Positions 7,895-15,267 of a stretch of DNA of 64,000 bases are shown piece after piece (the first letter of the stretch is position 1; every line of letters begins with the position of its first letter). Location of the stretch: NCBI GenBank assembly GCA_025361705.1, contig JANYJW010000056.1, positions 1-64,000 on the forward strand, written 5' to 3'. The translations under genes and the position numbers were made by a program. Origin of the DNA: Gemmatimonas sp. (GTDB lineage Bacteria > Gemmatimonadota > Gemmatimonadetes > Gemmatimonadales > Gemmatimonadaceae). The notes beneath the pieces are model-generated. The model was given only the letters and a program-made list of their open reading frames with translations, searched no databases and was not told the origin of the DNA.

Positions 7895-8817
7895 GGTTCG
7901 TCACCAAAGATCTCTTTCCACGCACCAAGTTGCTTCGACATCGATGCCACCTTCAAGCGGCGCGCGGTGCGCCTGAACGCATCAGCAACAACCTGCCGCT
8001 GAAGGCTGTTGGCAGATCCGAGGTACGAATCGACGTGCACAGACTGTCCTGTCGAATCCACGATAGGGCTCATGACACGTTCCGAGCCAGTAGAGAAGAA
8101 GTGAATGAGCATGTCTCGTGGTGTCAATCGCTCGGAGTAATGCTTGAAGACGTCGACAGCAAGCGCCTCCGCATGATAGCCCGTCAGTTGATGCTGTGCG
8201 GGGAACTCAGCCATCAGCGCCTTGGCAAGCTTCACGACGGGGACGACCTTGTTGCCGTGCGCGGCGTTCACTTTCGATAGCTCCGACGCGAATCCGCGCG
8301 GGTCGATTTCCGACCACGCAGATCCGCTGGCGTCGGAGATGAGAGCTCGGTCACCCCTACGAAGAGCGGGAAGCAGCTGCACCTCCGCATCCGCAAACTT
8401 CAGCGTGATCGCGAGGTTCCCTACGCTCACTTCGGTAGTAGCAAATCGGTCGCGCAGCAGCTGAGCAAGTTGCTGCTTTACCGTGTCTGGTGATTCGTTT
8501 GCCAACTCTGTTCCATCGACGAAGACCAATGCGTCAACGTCACTGATGCCGTCGACGTAGGTGTGCTTCGCGATCGAGCCGCCGAACAGTAGGTCAACTT
8601 CGCTATCGTGCGCGGCTTCAATTGTGGCACGAATCTGATCGAGGTGCTTTCGAATTGCCTCGACGTCTCGGTCATTGAAGTCCGTTAGAAGTTCTCCGAG
8701 GTACGAGTTGACCTCAGCATCGAATCCCGCGTCAGCGAGTTCGACTTCGGCCGTGCCGAGGAGCCTCTTGACCTGTTCGACGTCGGAACTGAAGTAGGAT
8801 CCGCCACTTCCGCCCAT
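7891..8817 (-). CDS. cGAS/DncV-like nucleotidyltransferase (CD-NTase), CBASS signal synthase
   Basis: An enzyme of 308 residues predicted to make a cyclic oligonucleotide on phage infection. The nucleotidyltransferase core shows GGSIAKHTYVDGISDVD (79-95), the GG/S plus DxD motif with D93 and D95. The third acidic residue is likely E145 in AEVQLLPA. The second domain has GYHAEALAVDVF, and the C-terminus ends with a WKEIFG block, both typical of bacterial CD-NTases. GGGAGGT lies six bases before the ATG. The upstream TGT-like gene stops two bases away and the effector overlaps downstream. The N-terminus MGGSGGSYF would expose glycine after methionine removal, which matters for the modification reported in type IV CBASS. 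The cyclic product cannot be predicted from the sequence. Confidence 0.88.
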   Translation of the reverse strand: MGGSGGSYFSSDVEQVKRLLGTAEVELADAGFDAEVNSYLGELLTDFNDRDVEAIRKHLDQIRATIEAAHDSEVDLLFGGSIAKHTYVDGISDVDALVFVDGTELANESPDTVKQQLAQLLRDRFATTEVSVGNLAITLKFADAEVQLLPALRRGDRALISDASGSAWSEIDPRGFASELSKVNAAHGNKVVPVVKLAKALMAEFPAQHQLTGYHAEALAVDVFKHYSERLTPRDMLIHFFSTGSERVMSPIVDSTGQSVHVDSYLGSANSLQRQVVADAFRRTARRLKVASMSKQLGAWKEIFGDEP

Positions 8818-8819
8818 TG

Positions 8820-9818
8820 TCAGACCTCCCGTAGCCGGATGTCGAGCACCTCTGCGGAGTCGCGAAACAGGCTGCTATATGGACCCAGCTTGGAATAGTC
8901 ACCGCCGACGGCGAATCGAGCCAATCGACTTGCGAGGTCTCGGAGATACTCGATGTTCGCTTGTAGGACTCTCACTCTGATGAAATCGTCCCGACGGTCA
9001 ATTCCGACTCGCAACGCGCCGGCATTGAATCGGTACATCGCGACCGACTCGGAGAAGCCGTAGCGCATCCAGCTGAGGCCATCGAAAACCTCGGCCCCGG
9101 CGATGAAGAGGAGGGGTACGGTGATGGGATCGAGGCATCCGAACACGTGAATCGGGGCCTCGACACCGGCGGCATCAAGCGCACGGCGGATTCGCGCGAG
9201 GTTCACCATGCGGTCCAGTGTTGAACCTCCGAGCTCCTTTTCCGTGAGCCCCACCAAGTCAAAGGGCTTCAGCTTCGAGGCAGCTGATTCGACGTTCTCC
9301 ACCTGAACGTATTTCTGGTTTGCCGTTTCGGGCTTAATCAGAATCGCAAGCTGCTGCGCTGGACAAAGTGCCCGCAATTGCAACCCTTCGTCGATTTGCT
9401 CGTCTAGCGAGACCCGTCTAGTAGGCGAGTCGAAAGTGACTACGATGGCGCTCACGTGCGCCGGCCATGACGCGACAACGGCCTTGTGGAGGTCCGCAGA
9501 CCACTCGCCCTTTTGAGGCGGCTCAAATGAGACCGCAGATAGATCCTCGTACGACGAGACCTCGTAGCCGCCGGAGTCCAAGATGGTCACTGTCGTCAAC
9601 TGCGACGAAGGTGCCGGCAGAAACCCGTGATGAACGTCGAACGCGCTTATGAGCTGCGAATCGTACAGGTACTCCGTCGCGACCTCATAGAGTTCAGCAA
9701 CCTCTGAGTGTCCGTCTTTCCTCAGTGCAAACCCTTTGCTTGAGAACGACGGCACGAGAAGCGGCGTCCGGTAACGCTCGCCCGAGGGATGCGTTATCAC
9801 CCGCGAACGTGGCATCAT
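8820..9818 (-). CDS. cap10: TGT-like (queuine tRNA-ribosyltransferase family) enzyme, Cap10-like
   Basis: A TIM-barrel protein of about 333 residues related to tRNA-guanine transglycosylase. ILDSGGYEV places D81 where TGT has its base-recognition DSGGFQ motif, TFDSPTRR (D130) matches the second substrate aspartate, and EVFDGLSW places D246 at the nucleophile position. The C-terminal zinc site of canonical TGT (three Cys and one His) is missing, and the protein is shorter than the usual 370 or more residues. The ATG at 9818 overlaps the QueC-like stop by four bases and has AAGGTGG upstream; an in-frame opening extends further upstream but runs over the QueC-like gene. In type IV CBASS a TGT-like gene sits beside QueC-like and CD-NTase genes, as here. 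A tRNA-modifying role is less likely given the operon. Confidence 0.8.
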   Translation of the reverse strand: MMPRSRVITHPSGERYRTPLLVPSFSSKGFALRKDGHSEVAELYEVATEYLYDSQLISAFDVHHGFLPAPSSQLTTVTILDSGGYEVSSYEDLSAVSFEPPQKGEWSADLHKAVVASWPAHVSAIVVTFDSPTRRVSLDEQIDEGLQLRALCPAQQLAILIKPETANQKYVQVENVESAASKLKPFDLVGLTEKELGGSTLDRMVNLARIRRALDAAGVEAPIHVFGCLDPITVPLLFIAGAEVFDGLSWMRYGFSESVAMYRFNAGALRVGIDRRDDFIRVRVLQANIEYLRDLASRLARFAVGGDYSKLGPYSSLFRDSAEVLDIRLREV

Positions 9819-10414
9819 TTCTGTTCCCACCTTCTTCGATCCTTGCAGGAGGGACATTTCCCACACGGCGTATCTGCACGCTCGCAGCTGTGCAACAGCG
9901 TCATGTCTATTCCGAGTTCGTCGGCCAGAATGAAGACCTGCGACTTGTTGAATTGCAGGAGGGGACACCAGAGGGCCACGCGTCCGTCTGAGTAGACATC
10001 CAGAACTTCCTGAACGGTCTTCGCGAAGGTCGGACTGCAGTCCGCATATGGGGTGCCAGCGTGGACGCCGATGACGACCAACCGGTTCCGTGGTAGCGCC
10101 CTGTTCGCCGCGCAAGCGAGCAGCATCAAGTTCCTTGCCGCGATGTCCCCGTCGGCGACGATGAAACCGCTAATCCGAACGACAGCTAGTGTCGACTCGA
10201 AATGGCTCGCAACGCGTCGGGCCGACTCCAGTTCCGCCCGGCGCGGGTGTTGTCCGTAGTCGACGAACACAGACTCGACTTTCGCTCCTTCCTTTCGGAG
10301 GAGCGCCAGGCAGACCGCCGAATCTACGCCCCCGCTGAGGAGCAGCACCGCGCGGCGCGAAGGGCTCCGCTTAGGTCGCTCCACCCGAGTCTTGGCCTTC
10401 AAGCCCTTGGTCAC
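9815..10414 (-). CDS. cap9: QueC-like 7-cyano-7-deazaguanine synthase family enzyme, Cap9-like
   Basis: A PP-loop ATP pyrophosphatase of about 199 residues. SGGVDSAV at 27-34 is the PP-loop motif and VDYGQ follows as in QueC. The C-terminus has Cys177, Cys184, Cys187 and Cys190 in a C-x6-C-x2-C-x2-C pattern, the QueC zinc site. QueC converts carboxy-deazaguanine to preQ0. In type IV CBASS the homologue is reported, from memory, to attach a deazaguanine to the CD-NTase N-terminus. It is the first gene of the operon and overlaps the TGT-like gene. No queD, queE or queF lies nearby, so the enzyme must draw on host carboxy-deazaguanine. Start is uncertain: TTG 10450, GTG 10414 or GTG 10384. Confidence 0.85.
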   Translation of the reverse strand: MTKGLKAKTRVERPKRSPSRRAVLLLSGGVDSAVCLALLRKEGAKVESVFVDYGQHPRRAELESARRVASHFESTLAVVRISGFIVADGDIAARNLMLLACAANRALPRNRLVVIGVHAGTPYADCSPTFAKTVQEVLDVYSDGRVALWCPLLQFNKSQVFILADELGIDMTLLHSCERADTPCGKCPSCKDRRRWEQK

Positions 10415-10573
10415 GAAGGCAGAACATACCCCTGGGCTAAGGCGAGGCAAGGCAAGATCCGGCCACCGGCCAAGTCGACCTGCTCCTCTTTGCCCGCGAC
10501 CAACGAAGGTCGCCCGGCTACGGCAATGCTAGCTCGGCAAAGTCAGACGCGTCGCACGCCCGGCCTTCCTACG

Positions 10574-10933
10574 TCAGCCCGTGCCCTGATCGTCCCCGCG
10601 CGCCGCCAGCTCGTTCACGCACGCCTGACGCAGCGGCCCCAGTTCGTCCTCGACGATCTTCGCAATCGTCGAATCGTCCACCGCGTCGTACTCGTGACGG
10701 AGCACGTTGCCCAAACCGCGAATGCCGCGCCACGAGACCTGGGGCTGCCGCTCCTCGATCATCGGGCCGAGCTTCTTCGCGGCTTCGCTGATCCGTTCGA
10801 GGCATCGCTCCACCGCGTCGCGCGTCTTGTCGTCGAGCTCGGCGTCAGGCTTCATGCCCTTCAGGTGGGCGCGCACCCGATCGATGTTGGTGACGATGTC
10901 CTGCAGCCGTTCGTGCGGCACCTCAGAAGGCAT
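10574..10933 (-). CDS. hepT: HepT-like HEPN toxin (DUF86)
   Basis: A helical protein of 119 residues. It has the DUF86/HepT signature near the C-terminus, IRGLGNVLRHEYDAVD, with the histidine and tyrosine of the HEPN RNase motif. The arginine normally before the asparagine is glycine, as in a common DUF86 subgroup. HepT toxins are ribonucleases or tRNA-targeting proteins neutralised when the partner MntA adenylylates the conserved tyrosine. The ATG at 10933 overlaps the mntA stop by 11 bases, so both genes are translated from one message. The pair follows the CBASS-like operon on the same strand. Confidence 0.8.
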   Translation of the reverse strand: MPSEVPHERLQDIVTNIDRVRAHLKGMKPDAELDDKTRDAVERCLERISEAAKKLGPMIEERQPQVSWRGIRGLGNVLRHEYDAVDDSTIAKIVEDELGPLRQACVNELAARGDDQGTG

Positions 10934-11222
10934 ACACCGCCTGCGCCTCAGCGCTCGGGCGCACATGAGCACGGAGGCGGTCGCGCCGGGCGACGTCGAC
11001 GTCCTGCCCCACGATCTGTTCAAGGTCAGCCGCTATGCCGGCGTACGCGAAGAAGTCGTCGGCCACACCGGGTGTGAGGTCGACGAACAGGTCTACATCG
11101 CTGTCGGCTCGCTGCTCCGAACGCACGACCGAACCGAACACCGCGACGTGCACAACGCCGCGTTCACGAAGTTCGACTTCGTGGGCGCGGAGCTTCGCTA
11201 GGATGTTCGTGAGGAGCGACAT
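10923..11222 (-). CDS. mntA: MntA-type antitoxin nucleotidyltransferase
   Basis: A minimal nucleotidyltransferase of 99 residues. VFGSVVRSEQRADSDVDLFV gives the canonical GS-x10-DxD motif. MntA transfers AMP from ATP to HepT, which inactivates the toxin. It is the upstream partner of hepT with an 11-base overlap, the usual order of this toxin-antitoxin type. An ATG at 11222 has TAGG nine bases upstream. The next features upstream on this strand are the terminator and tRNA-Pro. Confidence 0.85.
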   Translation of the reverse strand: MSLLTNILAKLRAHEVELRERGVVHVAVFGSVVRSEQRADSDVDLFVDLTPGVADDFFAYAGIAADLEQIVGQDVDVARRDRLRAHVRPSAEAQAVYAF

Positions 11223-11310
11223 GAGAAGAACCTACTCCCGAGGGGGCTGGCCTACAACACGCGCACGCGCCATCCGACGTCGCGCCAAAGGCTTCCTATG
11301 TGCTTCCTAC

Positions 11311-11342
11311 AAACAAAATGCCCAGCGATCAACTCGCTGGGC
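11311..11342 (-). terminator. Rho-independent terminator after tRNA-Pro
   Basis: A nine-base perfect stem GCCCAGCGA / TCGCTGGGC with a five-base loop is followed on the minus strand by ATTTTGTTT. It lies about 40 bases downstream of the tRNA-Pro 3' end and ends that transcript before mntA. Confidence 0.85.
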
Positions 11343-11380
11343 GTTCTGTCATAAAATCATGTAAATCAACCACTTCCATC

Positions 11381-11456
<76 letters not shown>

Positions 11457-11522
11457 ATCATCGGTAAAGTCTCGTCCAACACCAGCGTCGTCCGTCCCTC
11501 GTCCTTCGTCTCTCGTCCCACA

Positions 11523-11596
11523 TGCGCCCGGAGGAAGTCGAATCCCCAACCTTCTGATCCGTAGTCAGATGCTCTATCCAGTTGAGCTACGAGCGC
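11523..11596 (-). tRNA. tRNA-Arg(ACG)
   Basis: A 74-base cloverleaf on the minus strand with acceptor stem GCGCTCG / CGGGCGC and a T-arm containing GGATTCGACTCC-like pairing. The anticodon loop CTACGGA sits inside stem TCTGA / TCAGA, giving anticodon ACG. It lies 66 bases upstream of tRNA-Pro and probably shares its transcript. Confidence 0.93.
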
Positions 11597-11771
11597 AAAT
11601 CCGTCCCGCGTCACCCCTCAGGACGCCTGCGCCGGCGCAACCACGCGCCGGCGAGACTCAAAATATATTCACGGCCGACCGCAAGGTCAATCAGCCAAAC
11701 CGCTCTTTCGTCGCCCGCTTCCGCCTCGCGACCGAGCAAGAACGCCTCGGTCGCATCCGCGAACCGGCTCC

Positions 11772-13370
11772 CTACTTGATCGGCGCGTACCGCCAGGCGG
11801 CGATCTTCGGCTTGGTCGAGGCAATCGTGAACGTCCCGGTCTGCCCGGCCGCCACCGATGCCACCTTCGCCACCTGCGTGTCCACCACCGCGCCCGACAG
11901 GTCGAGGAACTCGAACGTAATCTCGAACGCGCGCGCCGTCTTGGTGCGGTTCTCCACGTCACCCTTCAGGTTCGCCCGGTCGGAATAGCGCACGAACTCG
12001 GTGACCAACACGCGCTGCGGCATGTCGTCCGACAGCTTCATGTACTTCGCCACGGAATCGGCCCACGGACTCGGCGGCGTCACGACCGGCGCCGGCGCCG
12101 GCGCGGCCGGCACCTTCGCGCCCGGCTTGGCACCCGGCTTCGCCGGCGCAACCGGTGCCGGCGTTGCCGCCGGCGCCGGCGTGGCCGGCTTGTTCTGCTC
12201 GTTGATCACGTTGTACGCATAGGCGAACAGCGACACGTTGTCCGGGTTGCTCGGGTCAATCGACACGAGCTTCTGCACCATGGGCAGCATGTCCTGCGGC
12301 TTGCGCAGCTCGTACAACAGCGCCGCGCCATTGTACAACGCATCGCGGGCGTTCGGGTTCTTCGCCAGCGTCGCCTGGAACAGCCGCACCGCGTCCGCCG
12401 TCTTGCCGTTGCGGTTGGCGCAGATCGCCGCCTGCAGCACCGACATGTCGCTGAACTTGTCGAGCGCCGCATCCACCATGCTGTAGCACTTCACGAAGAG
12501 CGACGAATCCTTGAGCGACGTCGCCGCCATGCCCAGGCCGGAGAGGGCGTAGGGCGTGGCATCAGCCGACGGCGCCTCCGTGGTCAGCGTGACCAGCGCC
12601 GCCGCCGCCTTCTTCAACGTCGCCGAGCGCGCCGGCTCCGGCTGGAGCTCGGCGTATTCCAGGCCCACCTGGCCAATCTGGAACAGCACCGCACGGCGAT
12701 CGTCGTTGTACATCGTGTCGCCGACGGTCGCCGCGAGGGCCAGGTCCAGCTGCTTCAACATGTCGCCCTGGCTGCCGCGAATCTGCGCCACGGCGGCATA
12801 GACGCGGTGGGCATACGGCGACGTCGCGTCGAGCACCTGCGACGACTTGGCATAGGCCTCGGCCGAATCCACCTGATTTGTCTGCAGCGCCTTGAACGCC
12901 GCGTTGATGCGATCCTGCCACGGCTTCGACTGGCGCCACACCTTCGTCTCGGAGAGGCACCCCGGATTTCCGGTCTCAACCGTCTTGAAGAGCGAGTCGG
13001 CCGTCCTGGCGAGGTCGATCACCGCGTCCTTGGGCTCGCCCCAGTTGAGCGTGCCGCGCGTCGCGGTCGGTCCGGCGTTCGGCTGCATCATCTGCAGGAG
13101 CAGCATCTGCCCCGCAAACAGGTTCACCGCCAGCGGATTCGCAGCAATCGTCTTCGGATTGCTGAGCGTCTTCATGATGTTCTTGATGCTCTTGCCGCGC
13201 TCATCGCCCGGCGCCTGCTGAATGGCCTGCGCGCGCGTGATGTTGTAGAGGGTGACGAGCTCCTTCGGCTGATTGAAGTCGACAGGGCACGTCGCGGCCG
13301 CCGGTTGCTGCGCCGTCAGGGGGGCCGCCGCCAGCGCGGCCAGAAGCGAGATTCGGAGAATGGGCGTCAT
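11772..13370 (-). CDS. Secreted TPR-repeat protein with Pro/Ala-rich linker
   Basis: A protein of about 532 residues starting with a signal peptide (ILRISLLAALAAAPLTAQQ). The middle carries degenerate tetratricopeptide repeats. Around residues 395-445 is a Pro/Ala/Lys-rich linker (PAPAATPAPVAPAKPGAK) encoded by CCGGCG-type repeats, followed by a beta-rich domain of about 100 residues. TPR proteins act as assembly scaffolds; here the location would be periplasmic. A longer in-frame opening runs back across the tRNA-Val gene, so the start at 13370, just before the signal peptide, is the sensible one. The gene lies between tRNA-Val and tRNA-Arg. The specific function is unknown. Confidence 0.8.
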   Translation of the reverse strand: MTPILRISLLAALAAAPLTAQQPAAATCPVDFNQPKELVTLYNITRAQAIQQAPGDERGKSIKNIMKTLSNPKTIAANPLAVNLFAGQMLLLQMMQPNAGPTATRGTLNWGEPKDAVIDLARTADSLFKTVETGNPGCLSETKVWRQSKPWQDRINAAFKALQTNQVDSAEAYAKSSQVLDATSPYAHRVYAAVAQIRGSQGDMLKQLDLALAATVGDTMYNDDRRAVLFQIGQVGLEYAELQPEPARSATLKKAAAALVTLTTEAPSADATPYALSGLGMAATSLKDSSLFVKCYSMVDAALDKFSDMSVLQAAICANRNGKTADAVRLFQATLAKNPNARDALYNGAALLYELRKPQDMLPMVQKLVSIDPSNPDNVSLFAYAYNVINEQNKPATPAPAATPAPVAPAKPGAKPGAKVPAAPAPAPVVTPPSPWADSVAKYMKLSDDMPQRVLVTEFVRYSDRANLKGDVENRTKTARAFEITFEFLDLSGAVVDTQVAKVASVAAGQTGTFTIASTKPKIAAWRYAPIK

Positions 13371-13454
13371 CGGATCTATGGGGTGGTGCCGGTCCGCCGG
13401 CAGTGACGCGGAGGAAGGTAACAAAACGCCCCACGAGTTGCTCTCGTGAGGCAA

Positions 13455-13528
13455 TGGGCGGTACAAGACTCGAACTTGTGACCTCCACGATGTCAACGTG
13501 GCGCTCTAACCAACTGAGCTAACCGCCC
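13455..13528 (-). tRNA. tRNA-Val(GAC)
   Basis: A 74-base cloverleaf on the minus strand with acceptor GGGCGGT / ACCGCCC, discriminator A and T-arm GTTCGAGTC. The anticodon stem CCACG / CGTGG encloses loop TTGACAT, giving anticodon GAC. Confidence 0.96.
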
Positions 13529-13665
13529 AATCCCGGGGCTCAAGGCGCCGCCCGGCCGCACCGATACTCCGGAACATGCCACGCCCGTCTCGCACCCCGC
13601 GGTGGACCCGACGCCAGCCGATCGTCTATCGTCCCACCGCCATCGATTCTCGACCATCCTGCTAA

Positions 13666-13738
13666 AGCGGGAAACGGGACTCGAACCCGCGACCCCAACC
13701 TTGGCAAGGTTGTGCTCTACCAACTGAGCTATTCCCGC
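13666..13738 (-). tRNA. tRNA-Gly(GCC)
   Basis: A 73-base cloverleaf on the minus strand with acceptor GCGGGAA / TTCCCGC and T-arm GGTTCGAGTCC. The anticodon stem CAACC / GGTTG encloses loop TTGCCAA, giving anticodon GCC. Confidence 0.96.
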
Positions 13739-13794
13739 AATTGTCCCGGATTGGGATCCGGAACCGGACGACCCGTGTAGTACCGGATCCCCAG

Positions 13795-13867
<73 letters not shown>

Positions 13868-13918
13868 AGGCCCTGACAGGCGCGAGAGTGCTCCCAAGCG
13901 TTCCGTCAGGAACCAAAA

Positions 13919-13947
13919 AAGCTATCCGGACGTATCATCAAGGTCAA
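13919..13947 (-). promoter_or_regulatory. Candidate sigma-70 promoter of the tRNA cluster
   Basis: On the minus strand TTGACC (13942-13947) is separated by 17 bases from TAGCTT (13919-13924), and tRNA-Ala starts about 50 bases downstream. The -35 is strong and the -10 is moderate. Confidence 0.55.
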
Positions 13948-13972
13948 GCGGTGTCTCTGGCGGAAATCCCGA

Positions 13973-14002
13973 TTGTCGCTATTTTACGGCTCCTTTCATA
14001 AT
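13973..14002 (+). promoter_or_regulatory. Candidate promoter of the sigma-factor gene
   Basis: TTGTCG (13973-13978) and CATAAT (13997-14002) are spaced by 18 bases in a locally AT-rich stretch, 130 bases upstream of the sigma-factor ATG. Confidence 0.5.
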
Positions 14003-14133
14003 GCAGTCAGCAATGGCCGCGCCGCCGACGTAGTACTGGTGTGCGCGCCGTCGCCGAACCGGGACCGGCCCGTCTGGGCCGCCCGCCATACGAAAATCCA
14101 CCCTCGGGCCCCCTGGCTCGTCGAGGAATAGTC

Positions 14134-15024
14134 ATGGCCACCGAAGTCAAGCGCCGTCGCCGTCGTGCCGTCCCCGCGGGGATCGCGCCCAGCGAGCCCG
14201 AGCGCGACATCCTCGATCAGTACCTCTACGAGGTCAGCACCTATCCCCTCCTCAAGGGGACCGAGGAAATCGACGTCGCACGCAAGATCCGCGCGGGCGA
14301 CCCCGATGCCCTGCAGGAACTGGTCAAGCGCAACCTCCGCTTCGTCATCTCCGTCGCCAAGAAATACCAGAACCGCGGCCTGCCGCTCATCGACCTCATT
14401 GGCGAGGGCAATGTCGGCCTGCTCACGGCGGCGCGGAAGTTCGATCCGGACCAGGGCGTCAAGTTCATCTCCTACGCGGTGTGGTGGATCCGGCAGGCCA
14501 TCCTGTCGTCCCTCGCCCGTCAGGGGCGCACGGTGCGCGTGCCGCTCAACCGTACCGCCGATCTCTCGCGCATCATCAAGGCGTCGGAGATCCTGCGCCA
14601 GAAGATGCGTCGCGAACCGACCCCCGAGGAGCTGGCCAAGGTGACCGGCCTCTCGGTCGACGTCGTCTCGTCGCTCGCCGCCCTCAACAGCGGCGACGTG
14701 CGCCTCGACGCCCCCATGGATCCCGATGGCGACCGCTCGCTCATCGAGCGCTTTGTCGCCGACGAAATGCCCGACACGGAGGAGGAGGCGATGAACCGCT
14801 TCCTCACCGACGAGATCGAGCAGGCGCTCGGCACGCTGCCGCCGCGCGACGCCAAGGTGCTGCGCCTCTACTTTGGCCTCGAAGGCGGACGCGAGCACAC
14901 GCTCGAGGAAATCGGCTCGATGCTCGGCGTCACGCGCGAACGCGTCCGCCAGCTGCGCGACCGCGCGCTCAAGCGGCTGCGCGAGGGCGACGTGGGACGG
15001 GCGCTGCAGAGTTTCAGCTCCTAG
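14134..15024 (+). CDS. Sigma-70 family RNA polymerase sigma factor (RpoD/RpoS-like, no region 1.1)
   Basis: A protein of 296 residues. After a short basic N-terminus (KRRRRR) come region 1.2, the region 2 block (NLRFVISVAKKYQ, LIGEGNVGLL, FISYAVWWIRQAI), region 3 (TPEELA) and region 4 (TLEEIGSMLGVTRERVRQLR). It directs core polymerase to -35/-10 promoters. It lacks the acidic region 1.1 and the long non-conserved insert of most primary sigma factors. It is either a compact primary sigma or a group 2 factor; the window does not settle which. GAGG lies eight bases before the ATG at 14134. A TTGTCG/CATAAT promoter candidate lies upstream. Confidence 0.92.
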   Translation: MATEVKRRRRRAVPAGIAPSEPERDILDQYLYEVSTYPLLKGTEEIDVARKIRAGDPDALQELVKRNLRFVISVAKKYQNRGLPLIDLIGEGNVGLLTAARKFDPDQGVKFISYAVWWIRQAILSSLARQGRTVRVPLNRTADLSRIIKASEILRQKMRREPTPEELAKVTGLSVDVVSSLAALNSGDVRLDAPMDPDGDRSLIERFVADEMPDTEEEAMNRFLTDEIEQALGTLPPRDAKVLRLYFGLEGGREHTLEEIGSMLGVTRERVRQLRDRALKRLREGDVGRALQSFSS

Positions 15025-15141
15025 CTCCGCCCGCAGGGCCAGTGATGGCAGACGTGAGATGGCAGAGGTTGGATGGCAGATGGGCCCGGCACGAGCACTC
15101 GCGCCGGGCCCATCTCCGTTCGCACCATCGCCAACCGCAAT

Positions 15142-15186
15142 CCGGAATCGTGATCCCGGATCGTGATCCCGGATCGTGATCCGGAT
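15142..15186. repeat. Three-copy 13-bp tandem repeat (CGGATCGTGATCC)
   Basis: Successive units CGGAATCGTGATCC, CGGATCGTGATCC and CGGATCGTGATCC, then a partial unit, fill the gap between the sigma-factor gene and the SusD gene. Three dispersed TGGCAGA heptamers lie just upstream (15043-15082). Confidence 0.8.
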
Positions 15187-15217
15187 TCCATGTCCTCAAT
15201 CCGCAGGAAAGCAGAAC

Positions 15218-15246
15218 GGCCACCAACCCAAGGGGTTGGTGGCCGT
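15218..15246 (-). terminator. Terminator hairpin after the first SusD gene
   Basis: A near-perfect stem CGGCCACCAACCC / GGGTTGGTGGCCG with a tiny loop lies about 20 bases downstream of the susD stop on the minus strand. The run after it (TTCTGCTTTCC) is only moderately T-rich. Confidence 0.6.
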
Positions 15247-15267
15247 TCGTCCAGCAATGAAAGGTGC

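Noticed and set aside
1010-11342. Matching CCAGCGA hairpins at 1010-1032 and 11320-11342 as island attachment sites
   Set aside because: Both have T-runs on opposite strands and fit ordinary terminators of the regulator and the tRNA; the shared core is only seven bases and no integrase is seen.
11596-13496. A longer TPR protein starting at 13496
   Set aside because: That start lies inside tRNA-Val(GAC); the signal peptide begins at 13370.
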